DNA of 39,772 bases from a virus. Positions 6,413 to 13,472 of the stretch are shown piece by piece. Each line of letters starts with the position of its first letter. Positions within the stretch are counted from its first letter, which is position 1. Location: the IMG/VR virus record IMGVR_UViG_3300048836_001225, positions 1 to 39,772 of that record; one strand, given 5' to 3'. Position numbers and translations under genes: made by a program. The notes under the pieces were generated by a model. That model saw only the letters and a list, made by a program, of their open reading frames with translations, made no database searches and had not been told where the DNA came from.

Positions 6413-7242
6413 ACGGAATTTTGCAAACCATCAACGCGTTTTTTGAATCGCAGTCGGGCATGTTCTGGCTGATCGTCGTGCTGTTCGCCTTGCTCGTTTT
6501 CGTGAGCGTCGCGCGAGTGGTTGCGGTAGGCAACGTGGACAAGCTGCGCGACAGCCTTTCGGAAGAACGCACGCTGTCGAGCGGCTACAAGGAGCGCATG
6601 GACTACTACGTTACGCGCAACGCCAAGCTGCACACCGACAATGCACAACTCGCCAAGATCGCGGGCGACGCACAGGAGGAAGTCGAGAATATCAAGTACC
6701 GCAACACCAAACTGCTTGGCGCAAACGAAATGCTTGCCGACGCGGTTATGAACAAAATCGAGTTTATCTCTGCAATCGGCATGGCGGCAGAGAGGGCGTG
6801 CAGCACTTGCCAGACGAGAGCGTGCAACGGGTGCGAAATCCGAGCCATGCGCGGCGTTTACCTTGAACCTCAAGCCGAAGAGCCGGATCCGGTTGCCAAG
6901 AATCCCGCCGAGGGATTGCCGTACCGCTCCTGTGCATGGTGTGTTCGCGCTGCAGAGTGTCGCGAGGACGGCGGGTTGGAGTACAACATGCCGCCGATGC
7001 TGAACGAGAATCAGGATATCGACTGCTACAACTTCGCGTTCGATGAAAAGACCGTTCCGCAGGACGAACAGCCGGAAGAGCCGACCGTGTGCGGAACAAG
7101 CTGCCCGACATGCTCCAAGGAAGAAACGTGCGACAAGACCGCCGGAAGCGGATATCAACCAGACGGTCGAGACGGTTGCGCGAACTGGGAGAACTGGAAA
7201 GCCGTCGAGGGTTACGGGATGGTGGAGGACGAAACGCCATGA
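6409..7242 (+). CDS. Membrane-anchored coiled-coil protein with Cys-rich tail
   Basis: In this 277-residue protein one hydrophobic segment (MFWLIVVLFALLVFVSVARV, about residues 18-37) is followed by a charged coiled coil (about 45-115). The tail holds many cysteine pairs: CSTCQTRACNGC, CAWCVRAAEC and CGTSCPTCSKEETC. The layout suggests one membrane anchor with a long soluble part, probably zinc-loaded if cytoplasmic. It overlaps the upstream ATPase gene (ATGA, 6409-6412) and the downstream exported-protein gene (ATGA, 7239-7242). No family is recognised. Confidence 0.65.
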   Translation: MNGILQTINAFFESQSGMFWLIVVLFALLVFVSVARVVAVGNVDKLRDSLSEERTLSSGYKERMDYYVTRNAKLHTDNAQLAKIAGDAQEEVENIKYRNTKLLGANEMLADAVMNKIEFISAIGMAAERACSTCQTRACNGCEIRAMRGVYLEPQAEEPDPVAKNPAEGLPYRSCAWCVRAAECREDGGLEYNMPPMLNENQDIDCYNFAFDEKTVPQDEQPEEPTVCGTSCPTCSKEETCDKTAGSGYQPDGRDGCANWENWKAVEGYGMVEDETP

Positions 7243-7868
7243 AGAAGTCAACAGCGAAAAAAGCATTTGCGCTCACGCTCGTGCTCGCAATCGCGGCGTT
7301 CGAGCTGGTGTGTGCGGCGGGTTCGCTCGCGGAGAGTTCGGCTGATGCCGAGCCTCCGCCCGAAGCGATAGTAACGCCGGAAGTCGAGCGTGTCGTTATC
7401 GAAAGTGACCATGCTCAAGATGCGGAAATTGTAAACGTTACGAGGCCGGAGGTAACGATCAACCAGTACCAGTGGCCGGACGAAACGTTGCGGACGATGG
7501 CAAAGTTTTTATACTCGTTCGATACGTTCAGAGACAAATTCCTTGCTTCCGGCGTAGTGGTCAATCGCGTTTTCTGCGGGATGACCAAAGATGACGGAAC
7601 GCCTTACTGGGGAGACGGAACGGTCGAGGGGACGATCACAAAGCGCGGCGAGTTTGAATTTTACAATCCGAAAGCCAAAGTGACCGAAGAAAACCTTGAA
7701 TGGGCAGAGTTCATGTTAGATGTCCACGCGACGCGAAATCTGACCAAGAAGTATACTGGCTATATTTTCCCAAGCAATGTGATTTATCTCGGATGGACGG
7801 CGGACGGGCAGCTTGCCGCATACGTCAAACTCGGAGGAAAACCGTTCATTTTCGACAATACGAAGTGA
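7239..7868 (+). CDS. Exported protein, possibly SleB-like cell-wall hydrolase
   Basis: This 209-residue protein has a clear signal peptide: KKSTAKKA, then a hydrophobic core (FALTLVLAIAAFELVCAAGS) and a likely cleavage near SLA-ES. The mature part has YSFDTFRDKFLASGVVVNRV and later TITKRGEFEFYNP, which resemble the VANVVLNR and GQFSPYN elements of Hydrolase_2 (SleB-type) enzymes. The match is weak and the expected catalytic acid is not obvious. Its early, coupled position is unusual for a lysis enzyme. Envelope modification or superinfection exclusion are alternatives. Confidence 0.5.
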   Translation: MKKSTAKKAFALTLVLAIAAFELVCAAGSLAESSADAEPPPEAIVTPEVERVVIESDHAQDAEIVNVTRPEVTINQYQWPDETLRTMAKFLYSFDTFRDKFLASGVVVNRVFCGMTKDDGTPYWGDGTVEGTITKRGEFEFYNPKAKVTEENLEWAEFMLDVHATRNLTKKYTGYIFPSNVIYLGWTADGQLAAYVKLGGKPFIFDNTK

Positions 7869-7881
7869 GGTGACCGACGCG

Positions 7882-8211
7882 ATGTCGAAACATAATGACC
7901 GCGCTCACTGCGTACTCGGCGGGAGCTTCAAGAACAACGTCGGCTACTGCAAGCTCCACCGATGCAACGTGACGTTCAAGCAGATGAAGAACAGGAAGTG
8001 CCTCGCAAAAGGGTGCAGACACTTCCGGCGGCATAGCAATCATCCGTATTGGGAGCAGCGGAAAGCCATTGCGGACGAGAAGAAAAAACGGAAGGAACAG
8101 CGAAATGGAACGGAAAACACCGTATCTGATGGACAAAACGCTTGTGAGGTTGCTTGTGCTCCTGCGGATAGCGCAGATGTCGAAGGATGCGAAACGAGCG
8201 ATGGAGCTTGA
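7882..8211 (+). CDS. Small Cys/His-rich phage protein
   Basis: This 109-residue protein has its conserved part at the N-terminus: CVLGGSFKNNVGYCKLHRC, KCLAKGC and HPYWEQR, then a lysine-rich helix. Cys and His spacing suggest one or two zinc sites. Similar short proteins are common in clostridial prophages without a known role. The last 35 residues overlap the next gene in another frame and have little character, so the functional part probably ends earlier. A GAGGTGA motif precedes the ATG. Confidence 0.55.
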   Translation: MSKHNDRAHCVLGGSFKNNVGYCKLHRCNVTFKQMKNRKCLAKGCRHFRRHSNHPYWEQRKAIADEKKKRKEQRNGTENTVSDGQNACEVACAPADSADVEGCETSDGA

Positions 8212-8272
8212 ACGGTTGATATCGGCTGCGACGCTGGAAGTCAGGCAGTTGCCGAGAGCAAGGAAGGAGTAG
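8105..8272 (+). CDS. Small helical protein overlapping the preceding gene
   Basis: An ATG at 8105 after GGAAGGA opens 55 codons: MERKTPYLMDKTLVRLLVLL, RIAQMSKDAKRAMELERLIS, then a basic tail. It overlaps the preceding gene by 107 bases in another frame. Good helix-forming composition and a ribosome binding site support it. No family is recognised. Confidence 0.45.
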   Translation: MERKTPYLMDKTLVRLLVLLRIAQMSKDAKRAMELERLISAATLEVRQLPRARKE

Positions 8273-8274
8273 AC

Positions 8275-8454
8275 ATGGCTAAGAAAAAAGAGTTTTGCAT
8301 TTGGGACTTATCGCCATTGCAACTGGAAAACTGGCTTGAACAGCGCATCAAAGCGCAGCGCGGCGTTACTAGCAAGCCGATTCCAAAGAGCGGCGAGAAA
8401 CGGGTTGAGTTTAGACGATACGAAGAACTTCCAGAAGCGAAGAAGGAGGCGTGA
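8275..8454 (+). CDS. Small basic hypothetical protein
   Basis: This is a 59-codon gene with AAGGAG at 8262-8267 and ATG at 8275. The protein runs from MAKKKEFCIWDLSPLQLENW through LEQRIKAQRG to EELPEAKKEA. It is short, charged and probably helical with no known motif. Its tail DNA contains the ribosome binding site (AAGGAGG, 8443-8449) of the resolvase gene, so the two are packed head to tail. Confidence 0.6.
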   Translation: MAKKKEFCIWDLSPLQLENWLEQRIKAQRGVTSKPIPKSGEKRVEFRRYEELPEAKKEA

Positions 8455-8456
8455 GC

Positions 8457-8957
8457 ATGGGAGCATTCAACTGTTTTATAGGCGTTGACGTTGGAAAGAA
8501 CGGAGGGTTCGCAAGCATTGTAGAGGAACCATGGGGAGAGATGTTAGTAAGCGTTTTTCCGTGGGAAGACGGAGACTTTAAAGAACACATGCGAATCATG
8601 AAAATCCAACACGGATCAGAAATCGGAGAACTGTCAATCGCGTTTGTCGAAAAGGTGTCAGCTATGCCGAAACAGGGCGTAACGTCCATGTTCAACTTCG
8701 GGAAGTCTGCGGGGTACATCGAGGGCGTTCTTGCGGCAATCGGCATCCCCTATCAGCTCGTGCCGCCTCAAAAATGGAAGAAGGAGTTCTCGCTCGGAAG
8801 CGACAAAAAGCAATCAATCGCAGTTTGCGAACGTCTATTCCCAAGCGTGAGCCTGTACCGCACCGAAAGATGCACGACCAAGCATGACGGCATGGCAGAA
8901 GCGCTGTTGATCGCAGAGTACGCTAGACGGATTATGAGCCATTCAGGAACGTTATAA
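8457..8957 (+). CDS. RuvC-like Holliday junction resolvase
   Basis: This 166-residue protein with the phage RuvC-like RNase H fold begins CFIGVDVGKNGGFA (Asp11). It has Glu65 in IAFVEKVSAM and the final acidic pair near Asp144 in TKHDGMAEALLIAEY. FNFGKSAGYIEGVLAAIGIP and VPPQKWKK are typical of this group. It should cut branched DNA before packaging. ATG 8457 is preferred over GTG 8451 because AAGGAGG sits seven bases upstream of the ATG. It complements RecT and the MBL nuclease. Confidence 0.85.
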   Translation: MGAFNCFIGVDVGKNGGFASIVEEPWGEMLVSVFPWEDGDFKEHMRIMKIQHGSEIGELSIAFVEKVSAMPKQGVTSMFNFGKSAGYIEGVLAAIGIPYQLVPPQKWKKEFSLGSDKKQSIAVCERLFPSVSLYRTERCTTKHDGMAEALLIAEYARRIMSHSGTL

Positions 8958-8984
8958 GTCAAACTTACCAGCGAGAATAAACGA

Positions 8985-9000
8985 AGGTGTTGCAACACCT
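8985..9000. promoter_or_regulatory. Perfect 16-bp palindrome upstream of a DNA-binding protein gene
   Basis: AGGTGTTG-CAACACCT is a perfect palindrome without a spacer, 36 bases before the start of the HTH/RHH gene at 9036. The gap has no gene. An operator for the adjacent regulator is the simplest reading; an RNA hairpin is possible but would lack a loop. Confidence 0.45.
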
Positions 9001-9035
9001 AAAATTAAGCCATACGGGATTCTAGGAGGCACAAC

Positions 9036-9440
9036 GTGGCAATACGGAACAACTGGAAAGAAATCATAATCAAACATGGCATTTCGCAGAACACGGTTGC
9101 GGATGCCATCGGAATAAACCGAGGGTGGTTCTCCAAGATCACCAACGGGAGCGCGATATTGAGCGACGAGGAACGCCGCAGGGCTGACGAGGCATTATCC
9201 GCTGAATTTGGGTTCACGGTCGCAGACGCTTATGATCCGGCGATGTTTGACGTTTTATACGGTGAGCAGCTAGTTCGTCTCAAGCGCAGCCAGAAACCTG
9301 CCGTTCAGGTTCGAATTCTCGGAGATATTGCCGAACGGATTGACGAGCTGGTTGACGAAGGGACGTTTGAATCCCGCAACAAAGCGGTCAATTCGATTTT
9401 ACGCAGGGGGTTACAGCATGAAGCATCGGGCAGATCGTGA
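9036..9440 (+). CDS. HTH plus ribbon-helix-helix-like regulator
   Basis: This 134-residue protein starts at GTG with GGAGG upstream. Residues 5-60 form an XRE-type helix-turn-helix (HGISQNTVADAIGINRGWFS). Residues 88-128 read as a ribbon-helix-helix (VQVRILGDIAERIDELVDEG and RNKAVNSILRRGL). Both are DNA-binding folds, so this could be a two-domain regulator that reads two half-sites. A 16-bp palindrome just upstream may be its own operator. It directly precedes the putative late activator. Confidence 0.65.
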   Translation: MAIRNNWKEIIIKHGISQNTVADAIGINRGWFSKITNGSAILSDEERRRADEALSAEFGFTVADAYDPAMFDVLYGEQLVRLKRSQKPAVQVRILGDIAERIDELVDEGTFESRNKAVNSILRRGLQHEASGRS

Positions 9441-9882
9441 TATCGAAGTGCATGCGCGGCTATTTTCCTATCAGTCATACAAAGCGCAGTTGCAGAAGTT
9501 TGAAGACTCGACAACGTGTCGGAGCAGCGCGTCATTCGAGGCGCAGATCAGGAGCAATGTTCCAAGCGATCCAACCGCTCGCGCCGCAATCGCGCTCGCG
9601 TCAATGCCGAAAGACCTTGCGGAGAAACGCGCTTGGTGCTGCGTGATCGAAAGCGCATGGGCTGAATGCGTCGAAGAAGACAAGGCGAACGGGATGCGCC
9701 TCGCGGAAATCATGGAGCGGAACTTCTACCTAACTGGCGATCCGCACGGGCGGGACGGAAACTTGAACTGCCGCGCGCAGATTTGCGCCGATCTGGAAAT
9801 ATCCGAATCGACGTTCTTTGCCCGGTTGCGAACGATAACAGGCATCGTGGTATATCACGCCGCCGTGAAAGGATTGGTTTGA
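9418..9882 (+). CDS. RinA/ArpU-like late transcription activator candidate
   Basis: In this 154-residue protein an N-terminal helix (RLFSYQSYKAQLQKFEDS) and a middle helical bundle (ARAAIALASMPKDLAEKRAW; MRLAEIMERNFYL) are followed by a sigma-4-like HTH (AQICADLEISESTFFARLRT). That order matches the RinA/ArpU family, which turns on phage packaging and structural genes. It lies near the middle of the early operon, overlapping the 9036 gene by 23 bases. The late promoter at 35978-36007 has direct repeats upstream, which would suit such an activator. The assignment is by pattern. Confidence 0.55.
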   Translation: MKHRADRDIEVHARLFSYQSYKAQLQKFEDSTTCRSSASFEAQIRSNVPSDPTARAAIALASMPKDLAEKRAWCCVIESAWAECVEEDKANGMRLAEIMERNFYLTGDPHGRDGNLNCRAQICADLEISESTFFARLRTITGIVVYHAAVKGLV

Positions 9883-9884
9883 CC

Positions 9885-10394
9885 ATGACCGAGACGGAAA
9901 AACAAGTGAGATATAACGGACTGACCATCGCAGACAAGGACGCGCTGCTGGACGCGAAAGCGAAAGGCGCAAATTATATTGCGCGGGACAAAGACAATGA
10001 CGTTAGGGCTTTCATCGAAAAGCCAGTCAAGACGGAAACTTACTGGATGGGAAAGAGCTTCAACGAAAACTGGTGGATTGAAGACAACAGCGTTTTAAAG
10101 TTCATCCAATGGAGCGACACCGAACCCGTCCACATCGACATCGCCATCGCGCAGGTCGCGGAGATGGAGCGGGAGCAGAAGCCGCGCACCAATCAGGACG
10201 CGCTGATCGAGAAATGGCGCGACGTTAATGAGTTAGCACAGCTTTTGATTATCGAATCACCGCTTGGCAGGGGGTATTATCACAGGGAACATACTCACGA
10301 CGGATATTATCGGGCTTTTCTGCACAAAACGAAAGAAGCTGCAATGTCTGCACAGGTCGCATGGCTCCTATCGCAAGCGGAGGACGGGAAATGA
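9885..10394 (+). CDS. Hypothetical early protein
   Basis: This 169-residue protein begins MTETEKQVRYNGLTIADKDA. Its first 75 residues resemble a small beta-rich domain (NYIARDKDNDVRAFIEKPVK; TYWMGKSFNENWWI), and the rest is helical with Trp and acidic residues. No family is recognised. The ATG at 9885 follows the preceding stop by two bases. Its stop overlaps the next start (ATGA, 10391-10394). Confidence 0.55.
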   Translation: MTETEKQVRYNGLTIADKDALLDAKAKGANYIARDKDNDVRAFIEKPVKTETYWMGKSFNENWWIEDNSVLKFIQWSDTEPVHIDIAIAQVAEMEREQKPRTNQDALIEKWRDVNELAQLLIIESPLGRGYYHREHTHDGYYRAFLHKTKEAAMSAQVAWLLSQAEDGK

Positions 10395-10672
10395 ACGAAA
10401 CAAAATACAACCGCGTCGGTGACGTGACTGTGAAAGTCGGAGAAACAAAAGCATCGAAGCCCATCACATGGAACGACGCAATCAACGCCATGAGCGTGGA
10501 GGAAAAGGCGCGGTTCTGGGTTGGAAAAGGAAGCGAAATGCATAATCAGGCTTGCCGCTACGCATGGGCGCAACAGACGTACAAAAAGTTGTGGGATGAA
10601 CACTACGTCGACAAGATGACCGAACTACTCAACAGCCCCTACAACGGAGCGCAGGAAGGAGCGGGACGATGA
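10391..10672 (+). CDS. Hypothetical early protein
   Basis: This 93-residue protein (MNETKYNRVGDVTVKVGETK, WNDAINAMSVEEKARFWVGK, RYAWAQQTYKKLWDEHYVDK) is a short beta-like start followed by helices rich in Trp and Tyr. The start at 10391 is chosen because it makes a four-base overlap with the preceding gene. Its own stop overlaps the next ATG (10669-10672). The function is unknown. Confidence 0.55.
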   Translation: MNETKYNRVGDVTVKVGETKASKPITWNDAINAMSVEEKARFWVGKGSEMHNQACRYAWAQQTYKKLWDEHYVDKMTELLNSPYNGAQEGAGR

Positions 10673-11073
10673 TTTATATCGTCGGAAAAGAAATAACAAA
10701 AAATAATACTCGGAGCACGTTCAAGACAGGATTCTGCGAGGATGAGCTTGACCGTATTGAGATCGGTGATATCTCAATCACGCTCGACCGTCTTCGCGAA
10801 CTCGCAAAAGATGAGGCAGAAGGTAGAAGTACTGGTTACCTTGATCGTAACGGAACGCCTATCCGAGAGCACGATGTCGTACGCGTTACTTTTCTCGACA
10901 GGAACCTTAGAAAAGAATACGTGCGGGAAGAATGCGAAGTGATTTTTTCTCAGGGAGCATTTGGTTTCATGTGGGGGAACCGAAAAGAATTCTCACCGCT
11001 GTGTTCGTTTTTAGTTGGTACGGTTGTTTTTTTCGAGGTGATTGGACATTCCGCGCTTGCGGAGAAGGGATGA
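10669..11073 (+). CDS. YopX-like phage protein
   Basis: This is a 134-residue protein whose second half has the YopX signature: a D-x-NG-x-x-I-x-x-x-D-V motif (GYLDRNGTPIREHDVVRVTF) followed by beta strands and a C-terminal GTVVFFEVIG. YopX-family proteins are frequent in Gram-positive phages and their role is not known. It overlaps the preceding gene by four bases. Confidence 0.65.
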   Translation: MIYIVGKEITKNNTRSTFKTGFCEDELDRIEIGDISITLDRLRELAKDEAEGRSTGYLDRNGTPIREHDVVRVTFLDRNLRKEYVREECEVIFSQGAFGFMWGNRKEFSPLCSFLVGTVVFFEVIGHSALAEKG

Positions 11074-11082
11074 TGACGCGAT

Positions 11083-11244
11083 ATGGAATGGTTTGTTGCA
11101 TCATTAGTTACAACCGTGGTAATTGCCGCTATATATGTTTGGCAGCTGATAACTTGGTTTGAGCCAGACAGAAAATTGCTTTACTTCGCATTACTTGGAG
11201 TATTCGTAACTGTACTTATTGGATTCTGGACGTTTAGAAACTGA
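11083..11244 (+). CDS. Small two-helix membrane protein
   Basis: A 53-residue frame from ATG 11083 to TGA 11244 contains two hydrophobic segments, WFVASLVTTVVIAAIYVWQL and LLYFALLGVFVTVLIGFWTF, joined by a short polar loop (FEPDRK). The size and topology suit a small inner-membrane protein, perhaps holin-like or exclusion-related. The ribosome binding site is weak (GAAGGGATGATG region). It lies far from the lysis cassette, on the opposite strand. Confidence 0.6.
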   Translation: MEWFVASLVTTVVIAAIYVWQLITWFEPDRKLLYFALLGVFVTVLIGFWTFRN

Positions 11245-11256
11245 GGAGGAACAGCC

Positions 11257-11811
11257 ATGAGTGAGCAACCGACTATTGGAATCATGCTAAACATGGACGG
11301 GCGCGAAGAAACTCCGATCAACATCAAGATTGGCGGAAAATGGCATACGGCAAGCGCACAACAGATTGTTTCCGCCCTCCGCGCCCAGCAGGAGCGGGAG
11401 AACCCGCAGCCGCTTACACTCAAAGAAATCCTACAAATGGACGGAAAGCCGGTATATGCCCAAAGCGGTGACGGTTTCAGTGGTTGGGTGATCGTAGCTG
11501 TCGCAAGATATGTAGACGGAGGACACACACTATATTTTTGCGCTCCAACATTCGAAAACAATTTCATGGGAGAACCGGACGAAGATTTTATCAATATGAC
11601 ACATGATGATCCGGATGGACACTTCGGTTTGCACGTCCTTGGGTGGAGAGCCTACGCCAACGAACCGAAAGGAGATAACCGTGAGCCGCACATCAAGTCA
11701 ACGATCAACCCGCAGGAGCCCGCAAGCGATGGAAAATGGATACTATCTGACGAAGATTGGGAAGACTTCCTGCGAGACGCCCACGAACCGAAAGGAGAAC
11801 ATCATGAATAA
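11257..11811 (+). CDS. Hypothetical early protein with repeated tail motif
   Basis: This 184-residue protein opens with MSEQPTIGIMLNMDGREETP and IKIGGKWHTASAQQIVSALR, then a beta-rich middle (PVYAQSGDGFSGWVIVAVAR). The tail contains NEPKGD and HEPKGE, encoded by an exact 16-base repeat (11660-11675 and 11783-11798). The second copy is the ribosome binding site of the following gene. GAGGAGG lies upstream of its own start. No known family. Confidence 0.55.
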   Translation: MSEQPTIGIMLNMDGREETPINIKIGGKWHTASAQQIVSALRAQQERENPQPLTLKEILQMDGKPVYAQSGDGFSGWVIVAVARYVDGGHTLYFCAPTFENNFMGEPDEDFINMTHDDPDGHFGLHVLGWRAYANEPKGDNREPHIKSTINPQEPASDGKWILSDEDWEDFLRDAHEPKGEHHE

Positions 11812-12064
11812 GTTTTACGAAATCAATGAACCGTATTACGCGATGATTGCAGCGCCGGATGCCGATAGGGCGGCTGAGATCTATCACGAGGACATCTGCG
11901 AACCTTGCGCAGAGGAGACTGCGCCCGTTGAGATTACGGAAGAAGCGGCGCGGGCGGCGTGGGACGCGCGCGGGAATAAGGACGAAGACCCTGACGACGA
12001 TTTTGACGGCTACTTAACGGTAGAAGGCGGTTGCTCCATGCTGGTCGACGGAAATCTTATGTGA
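11804..12064 (+). CDS. Small acidic hypothetical protein
   Basis: This 86-residue protein (MNKFYEINEPYYAMIAAPDA, DRAAEIYHEDICE, later DPDDDFDGYLTVEGG) is strongly acidic in its second half. AAAGGAGA precedes the ATG, which overlaps the end of the previous gene by eight bases. Acidic small phage proteins can be DNA mimics, but nothing beyond composition supports that here. Confidence 0.55.
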   Translation: MNKFYEINEPYYAMIAAPDADRAAEIYHEDICEPCAEETAPVEITEEAARAAWDARGNKDEDPDDDFDGYLTVEGGCSMLVDGNLM

Positions 12065-12078
12065 CGGAGGAGAACGTC

Positions 12079-12450
12079 ATGACTGATTACATCAAGCGCG
12101 AGGATGCGCTGAAGAAGCTTGAAGAAAATATTTTGCACGGAGCCAAAGAACCTCCAAACGAATATATGCGGTCGATACTTGGAATAATCAAATGCACTTT
12201 AATGACCATCCCCGCCGCCGACGTTGTGGAGGTCGTGCGGTGCGTAAAGTGTAAACACGGATTGCCATTGAAAGCGCATGCGGACGGAGTATATGGACTG
12301 AATTGCGCTATTGGGCGCGGAGAAGAATGCCGGAACGCTTGGCACAAATATAGCAAACACTACGAAGATTATTCGCTCGTTGACGTAGATGGATTCTGCG
12401 ATCAGGGCGAAGAAGGGCAACCAGAAAAGGACGGTGACGCGCATGATTAA
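12079..12450 (+). CDS. Small zinc-knuckle phage protein
   Basis: This 123-residue protein starts MTDYIKREDALKKLEENILH. It has the phage module AADVVEVVRCVKCKHG, then further cysteines (LNCAIGRGEEC, GFCDQG). The ADVVEVVRCxxC signature recurs in many clostridial prophage proteins and probably forms a zinc site. GGAGGAG precedes the ATG. The role is unknown. It belongs to a run of four short Cys-containing proteins at the end of the early operon. Confidence 0.6.
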   Translation: MTDYIKREDALKKLEENILHGAKEPPNEYMRSILGIIKCTLMTIPAADVVEVVRCVKCKHGLPLKAHADGVYGLNCAIGRGEECRNAWHKYSKHYEDYSLVDVDGFCDQGEEGQPEKDGDAHD

Positions 12451-12643
12451 GCCCGTTGCGTGCCCGAGGTGCGGGAAAAAGCCGTACTTTGTGAAATTCA
12501 GTCATCGGTACGAGATTATATGCCGGAACATTCTGTGCGGATATGTCGTTCTAATGGTCGGAAAAACCAAGTTCGGAGCTATCCTGCGCTGGAACTGGCG
12601 GTGCTTCTGGGAGAAAAGACGGATGAGGAGGAAAGCAAAGTGA
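12443..12643 (+). CDS. Lar-like zinc-ribbon protein
   Basis: This 66-residue protein reads KPVACPRCGKKPYFVKFSHR, YEIICRNILCG, then GAILRWNWRCFW. The CPxCG...Y.I.C...C...WN pattern is that of the Lar (restriction alleviation) family. Lar proteins of lambdoid prophages modulate type I restriction in favour of methylation. Here that function is inferred only from the pattern. It overlaps its neighbours (ATGATTAA at 12443-12450 and GTGA at 12640-12643). Confidence 0.55.
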   Translation: MIKPVACPRCGKKPYFVKFSHRYEIICRNILCGYVVLMVGKTKFGAILRWNWRCFWEKRRMRRKAK

Positions 12644-13023
12644 GACCGATTGACGCAGATACGCTTATCGAAGGTAGAGTTTGTAACGATCCTGTGCGAA
12701 TCGCCGCAATGTGCGCCAAGACCATCGAACCCGATTCCAACTGGATACCGTGCACATACGGCATGATGAAGCCAAAAAACGAACAGGTTGTAAACATTAC
12801 GTATGAATGCCGCGGAGAAAAGAAAACGTGCCCGGCGAAGTACGCAGCTTTTAGTGATAACTTTTACGGATGCGACAGGTATGGGTCAATGATTCTCGGC
12901 GTTCTCGCATGGCAACCGCTACCCGACCCCTACAACAACGACCATATTCGTGACACCACGAAAAAGGTCGATCAATTACGTGATCCCACGAAGATGATGG
13001 AAGGAGCAACCGATGAAGAATGA
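12640..13023 (+). CDS. DUF551-like phage protein
   Basis: This 127-residue protein starts at GTG 12640 with the widespread phage N-terminus RPIDADTLIEG. It continues with SNWIPCTYGMMKPKNEQVVN, a strand-rich middle, and VLAWQPLPDPY. The W-I-P ... W-x-P-L-P-x-P-Y frame is the DUF551 pattern. The function is unknown. GAGGAAAG lies just upstream and the GTGA overlap implies coupling to the Lar-like gene. Confidence 0.6.
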   Translation: MRPIDADTLIEGRVCNDPVRIAAMCAKTIEPDSNWIPCTYGMMKPKNEQVVNITYECRGEKKTCPAKYAAFSDNFYGCDRYGSMILGVLAWQPLPDPYNNDHIRDTTKKVDQLRDPTKMMEGATDEE

Positions 13024-13375
13024 ACCAAACCCGTGTGATGACAGAACATGCAAATGTAGCGACAGCTACGGTATTTGCAGATCGGAATCGCCGTGCGAAA
13101 AGAGTTTGATGCCAAACGTGACAGAGCCGACGACCGAGGAGGTTGTTGCGGCGATACGAAACTGCGCAAACGTATCGTGTTCTCAATGCATTTGTTCCGT
13201 CGATTCACCAAACATGGACGCAGACCTATGTCATTCGGATAGACTTGCCGACCGCCTCGAATCACAACAGCGCGAGATCACCGACCTCACCGCCAAGCTT
13301 GCGGCAGAAACGGCAAGAGCGGACGCGGCGGAAGAAAATGTAACAGACTATGAACTTTCGTCACGTGGATTTTGA
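13013..13375 (+). CDS. Cys-rich protein with C-terminal coiled coil
   Basis: In this 120-residue protein the first 70 residues hold many cysteines (CDDRTCKCSDSYGIC, CANVSCSQCIC) and the C-terminus forms a heptad helix (DRLADRLESQQREITDLTAK, LAAETARADAAEEN). GGAAGGAG precedes the ATG, and the gene overlaps its neighbour by 11 bases. It is the last gene of the rightward early operon before the shared terminator. No known family. Confidence 0.55.
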   Translation: MKNEPNPCDDRTCKCSDSYGICRSESPCEKSLMPNVTEPTTEEVVAAIRNCANVSCSQCICSVDSPNMDADLCHSDRLADRLESQQREITDLTAKLAAETARADAAEENVTDYELSSRGF

Positions 13376-13432
13376 GTGGCGCGGAGCGCAGGAGGGCGCG
13401 AACGCATAGCATCGAAACATCAAGAGATAAAA

Positions 13433-13458
13433 AAAGAGCGGGGTTATTCCCGCTCTTT
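13433..13458. terminator. Bidirectional intrinsic terminator between convergent operons
   Basis: AAAGAGCGGG (13433-13442) pairs with CCCGCTCTTT (13449-13458) around a 6-base loop. An A-run at 13429-13435 gives a U-tract on the minus strand, and TTTCTC serves the plus strand. It sits between the end of the early operon (13375) and the end of the lysis cassette (13473). Confidence 0.85.
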
Positions 13459-13472
13459 CTCTACGCCGCGAA

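Noticed and set aside
11804-12064. DNA-mimic anti-restriction or anti-CRISPR protein
   Set aside because: Only acidic composition supports it; no family motif or helper gene is visible, so it is left as hypothetical.
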